7,399 bases of DNA from Anaerolineae bacterium (lineage in GTDB: Bacteria; Chloroflexota; Anaerolineae; Aggregatilineales; UBA2796): assembly GCA_020851855.1 (NCBI GenBank), contig JADZBY010000075.1:1-7399 (forward strand), written 5' to 3'. Position numbers and translations under genes: made by a program. Below the pieces are notes generated by a model that saw only the letters and a list, made by a program, of their open reading frames with translations, searched no databases and had not been told where the DNA came from. This document shows, in pieces, positions 4,100 to 7,399 of this stretch. How positions within the stretch are numbered: the first letter of the stretch is position 1; every line of letters starts with the position of its first letter.

Positions 4100-7000
4100 A
4101 TGACCCGTGGCACACGCTTCAACCGACGATCTTCTCTCTTCCGCTGGCTGGCGGCAGTGGCCATCTTGGCGACGGCCTGCGCAGTCCTGGCGCTGGCCCA
4201 TACCTGGACGACCAGCCGGGCGCAGGGCGGCGAGCTTCGGTTTGGCGAGCCGCTGGACGCGGTGCTGGCTTCCGGCGGCGTGGACGATTGGTTTTTCGCC
4301 GCGAACGAGGGCGACATCGTGGCGCTGCGCGTGGAGCGCACCGACGGCGACCTGGAACCGGCCCTGTTGGTGAGCGATGCGGACGGTCAGCCTATCGCCG
4401 GCACGCAGGCCGCGCCGGGCACGGCCAGCGCGGCGCTGGTGCAGGTGCGCCTGCCGCGCGCCGGGTCGTTCGTCGTGCAGGTGAGCGGCGCAGGCCAGAC
4501 GGCGGGCGCGTACCGGCTGAGCCTGGATCGTACGCAGGCCGGGCCGCCCGCCGCCACACTCGCGCCGGAGATCGCCCAGGAATCCGCCGCCGGCGCAATC
4601 ACACCCGGCCAGAGCGTACAGGGCGAGATCGACGACGACGTGTTCCGCCAGCTCTGGACGCTGCCCGGCCAGACCGGCGACGTGCTGGATATTCGCGTGA
4701 CGGCGCTTTCGGGCGACCTTGACCCGTTTGTCGCGCTGCTCGCGCCGGGCGGCGACGTGCTGGCCACGAACGATTCGGCGGACGGCGGGCGTGATGCGGG
4801 CCTGCTCGCCTTCCAACTGCCCTTCAACGGCGAATACACCGTCGTGGCGCGCCGTGCGGGCGATGCCGCCGGGCGGGCCGGGGTCACGCGCGGCACGTAC
4901 CGCCTGGACGTGGCGCGCCGCAATCCGGGCGATGCGACGCGCAATACGCAGCTTGGCTTTGGCGAACGTGTGCGCGGGCGATTGGATGACGCCTTTCCCG
5001 TCGCCGTGTACCGGCTGGAGATCGGCGGCTCGCTGGCGCTGCGTTTGGACCTGGGCAGCGCCAACCGGCTGGCGCGCCTGCGTTTCCTGAGCGCGACGGG
5101 CGACGTGATCGCGGAGCGCACCGGCCTCAGCCCGCTCTTGGCCTCGGCGCGGTTGGAAGGGCGCGGGCCGTTCCTGGTCGAAGTCTCGGCGCAGACTTTT
5201 GACGGCGCGCCTTTTGTGGATTACGCCGTCACCGCCTTCCGCCTGAGCGCGGGTGTGGCCTCGGCGCGCCCGCTGGACGACGATGCGCCGCAAACGTGGA
5301 CGGCGAACGGGCCGCAGACGTGGTTTTTCGCCGCCGAAGCGGGCGATCTGGCGCGCCTCACCGTTACGCCGGAAGGGTTGCCATCCGCCGGCGTGACCGT
5401 GGTGCGGGTGCGCGCGCCGGGCGACGTGATCCTGTATCAGGGCGACCTGACGCCGGGCATCGATCAGGAACTCGCCCTGCCCTCGTCGGGCCTCTATGAG
5501 ATCGAAGTGCGCCCCCCCGAAGGCGCGGCGTCGACCTTCCGGCTGAATCTGGCCCGTGAAGGCGGGCGCGGCGCGCCGTTTGCCCCGTTTGCCGCCGCGG
5601 CAGTCGATCTTGGGCCGCTGCAACCGGGCGCGCCGGTGGATGCCACGCTTGCGCCGGGCGCGGTCGACGCGCGCTGGATCGACGCCGCCGCCGGGCAGGT
5701 GATCACACTCACCGCGACTGCCGAGAGCGACAGCGACATAATCGGGTTGGGCTTGCAGCGCCCGGATGGCGACTTCCTGCGTGTGCAGCTCAGCCAGCCG
5801 GACCGAATCGCCCTGCTGGCGCGCGTCGAAGTGCCCGAAACGGGCCGATACCGCGCCGTGGTCTTCGGCGATCCGGCCCACATCCTGACCCCGGCGGCGG
5901 ACGCCCGGCCCATCCGCTACACGCTGCGTTATGACCAGGCGGGCGGCGGCAGTTTGCAGAGCGGTGCGCCGGTCAAGGACTTCGTCGCCCCGGAAGATGG
6001 CCTGTCCGTGTGGCGGCTGGAAGCGTCCGGCGGCGCACTGCTCAACGTGCGGGCCGAAAACCTGACCCCGGCCATCTGGTCGCCCACGCTCACGCTGCTC
6101 GCGCCGGGCGGCGGCGCGCTGGCGGCGACGAGTGCGCCAACCGGGCAGGGCGCGACGCTGGAAGTGCTCGGCGTCGAAGCGCCGGTGAGCGGCGTGTATC
6201 AGGTGGTCATGGCCGGGGGCATCATCCGGGGCCAGATCGCGTCCTACACGCTCCAAGCGGAAGTGCAAGAGCCATTTGCGCCGGATATTGCCCCGCGCGT
6301 GCTGGTCGCCGCAACGCGGTTGCCCGTCGATCTGTTCGAGCCAGCCGCCCCTGCGGAGCCGGTGCGCGTGTCCATCCCGGCGCTGCTCAATTCTCCGATC
6401 AGCCCGACGCAGACCGGCGAATTGGTGCACATCCTGCCCTTTGACGCCACGACGCGCGGCGAGATGGATGCGGGCGAGGCCGGCCAGACGTGGCGCTTCA
6501 CGGTGGGCAGCGGGCTGGCGCTCCAGGTGCGCGCCACGTCACTCACTCGCCACGCCGGGCCGAGCCTGGCGCTCTGGGACCAGAACGGCGGGTTGGTCTT
6601 CGAGCAGCATTCCGCCGAGGACCCGGAAACGCTCATGATCGTGCGGCTGCCCCAGGGCGGCACGTATGACCTGGTGGTCAGCATGGGCCTGGAAGGCGGG
6701 CGCTACCTGCTCTCGCTCGAAGCGCTCGACATCGCCACCGGGAATCTGCAGGCGCTGGCCGGGGCGCCGCTCGTGTACGGGCAGAGCGCCGCCGGGGAAA
6801 GCCTGCGTCCGGAAGACGAGGCCGCCTATTATTTCTTTGGCGAGACGGGCGACCCGGTCCGGGCGCAGCTGGTGCGCACCACGGGCGACTTCGTGCCGAG
6901 TTTGGAGCTGATCGGGCCAACCGGGAACGCGCTGGCCCAGGCGCAATCCGCCGATGGCCTCTCGGCGGCGACCATTGACGGCGTGCGCCTGCCCACCGCG

Positions 7001-7399
7001 GGCGTATATGCGCTGCGCGTACGCAACCTGAGCGCTTCCGAGGGCGGGGCGGGCCGTTATGCGCTGTACCTGACGCTGGCGGGCGATACGCGGCTCGACA
7101 ACCGGGGCGGCGGTGTGCTGCGTCGCGGCGAGACGGTGCGCGGGCAGCTTGGCCCCGGCGACAACGACGACACCTGGCTGCTGGCGGGCCGCGCCGGCGA
7201 GCGCATCACGCTCGAAGCGGTGGGCGTCGACGCCCTGACGCCGCTCACCCTGCAGCTGGCGGACACTGCCGGACGCCCGTTCGCCGTGCGCGAGACGAGC
7301 TTTGCCCAAACGCCCGCCCGTATCACGAGTCTGTTGCTGCCCGCCGACGGCATTTACCGGGTGCAGGTCAGCGGCGGGGCGCGCGCGGCAGGTTTGTAC
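4100..7399 (+). CDS. Large secreted PPC-repeat protein, cut off at the right edge
   Basis: The frame is open from 4100 to the last base, 1,100 codons with no stop, so the C-terminus is missing. Residues 1-41 look like a signal peptide: RFNRR and other basic residues, a hydrophobic core (W16-A33), and a possible signal peptidase I site at SRA|Q (41/42) or ALA|H (33/34). About nine units of roughly 100 residues follow, near 45-142, 168-273, 283-384, 388-482, 503-612, 618-722, 774-877, 883-993 and 1001-1100. Unit 2 is a typical bacterial pre-peptidase C-terminal (PPC) domain: GQSVQGEIDDD, a W-T-L strand, SGDLDPFVALLAPGG, the ND pair (N225-D226), then LPFNGEYTVVA and GTYRLDV. Other units keep the G-x-Y and LxLLxPxG landmarks but lose much of the rest. 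PPC domains are beta-sandwiches usually attached to secreted enzymes; here no catalytic domain is visible yet. The ATG at 4100 is preferred because of the signal peptide. The ribosome site is weak (GAAAG 11 bases upstream), and in-frame GTG codons at 4082 and 4088 are alternatives. Confidence 0.82.
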   Translation, partial: MTRGTRFNRRSSLFRWLAAVAILATACAVLALAHTWTTSRAQGGELRFGEPLDAVLASGGVDDWFFAANEGDIVALRVERTDGDLEPALLVSDADGQPIAGTQAAPGTASAALVQVRLPRAGSFVVQVSGAGQTAGAYRLSLDRTQAGPPAATLAPEIAQESAAGAITPGQSVQGEIDDDVFRQLWTLPGQTGDVLDIRVTALSGDLDPFVALLAPGGDVLATNDSADGGRDAGLLAFQLPFNGEYTVVARRAGDAAGRAGVTRGTYRLDVARRNPGDATRNTQLGFGERVRGRLDDAFPVAVYRLEIGGSLALRLDLGSANRLARLRFLSATGDVIAERTGLSPLLASARLEGRGPFLVEVSAQTFDGAPFVDYAVTAFRLSAGVASARPLDDDAPQTWTANGPQTWFFAAEAGDLARLTVTPEGLPSAGVTVVRVRAPGDVILYQGDLTPGIDQELALPSSGLYEIEVRPPEGAASTFRLNLAREGGRGAPFAPFAAAAVDLGPLQPGAPVDATLAPGAVDARWIDAAAGQVITLTATAESDSDIIGLGLQRPDGDFLRVQLSQPDRIALLARVEVPETGRYRAVVFGDPAHILTPAADARPIRYTLRYDQAGGGSLQSGAPVKDFVAPEDGLSVWRLEASGGALLNVRAENLTPAIWSPTLTLLAPGGGALAATSAPTGQGATLEVLGVEAPVSGVYQVVMAGGIIRGQIASYTLQAEVQEPFAPDIAPRVLVAATRLPVDLFEPAAPAEPVRVSIPALLNSPISPTQTGELVHILPFDATTRGEMDAGEAGQTWRFTVGSGLALQVRATSLTRHAGPSLALWDQNGGLVFEQHSAEDPETLMIVRLPQGGTYDLVVSMGLEGGRYLLSLEALDIATGNLQALAGAPLVYGQSAAGESLRPEDEAAYYFFGETGDPVRAQLVRTTGDFVPSLELIGPTGNALAQAQSADGLSAATIDGVRLPTAGVYALRVRNLSASEGGAGRYALYLTLAGDTRLDNRGGGVLRRGETVRGQLGPGDNDDTWLLAGRAGERITLEAVGVDALTPLTLQLADTAGRPFAVRETSFAQTPARITSLLLPADGIYRVQVSGGARAAGLY

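Noticed and set aside
4046..6430. A 794-codon open frame on the minus strand
   Set aside because: It is antisense to the PPC-repeat gene. Its translation is rich in Arg, Ala, Gly and His with no domain pattern, while the plus strand gives a signal peptide and coherent repeats. Long antisense frames are common at this G+C content.

Overview
This is a GC-rich window (roughly two thirds G+C by eye) with two divergent transcription units separated by a 247-bp, locally AT-rich intergenic region. The mix of DUF2089, SHOCT-like and DUF4097 proteins beside a very long exported protein of PPC-type repeats resembles genomes of Chloroflexota, especially Anaerolineae-like lineages. That placement is an inference from gene content and base composition; there is no rRNA or other marker gene here.

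Left unit, minus strand, reading from about 3915 down to 5: five genes in one direction with spacers of 39, 72, 75 and 68 bases and good Shine-Dalgarno sequences. In transcription order they are a DUF2089 zinc-ribbon/HTH protein (3463-3852), a small SHOCT-like protein (2965-3423), a DUF4097 beta-repeat protein with a charged coiled coil and a C-terminal SHOCT-like hairpin (1540-2892), a GNAT-family acetyltransferase (445-1464), and a second small SHOCT-like protein paralogous to the first (5-376). A perfect -35 box (TTGACA) with a near-consensus -10 lies just upstream of the DUF2089 gene. Four of the five proteins carry the same short helical-hairpin motif, at the N-terminus in two and the C-terminus in the other two. 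This suggests that they interact or are regulated through a common partner. The closest described proteins I know are the YvlB/LiaX type (SHOCT-like plus DUF4097) of Firmicutes envelope-stress responses, so an envelope-stress or regulatory role is plausible but unproven.

Right unit, plus strand: one gene starts at about 4100 and stays open to the last base (1,100 codons, no stop). It encodes a secreted protein with an N-terminal signal peptide followed by about nine tandem units of roughly 100 residues. The second is a clear bacterial pre-peptidase C-terminal (PPC) domain and the others are increasingly divergent. Its C-terminus lies outside the window.

The intergenic region contains the minus-strand promoter, a weak plus-strand promoter candidate, a perfect 9-bp inverted repeat (3988-4023) and a 7-bp inverted repeat (3909-3942) overlapping the minus-strand promoter. 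Both inverted repeats have arms 27 bp apart, centre to centre. No RNA genes, CRISPR arrays, insertion sequences or phage genes were seen. The long open frames antisense to the DUF4097 gene and to the PPC gene are GC-driven shadows.
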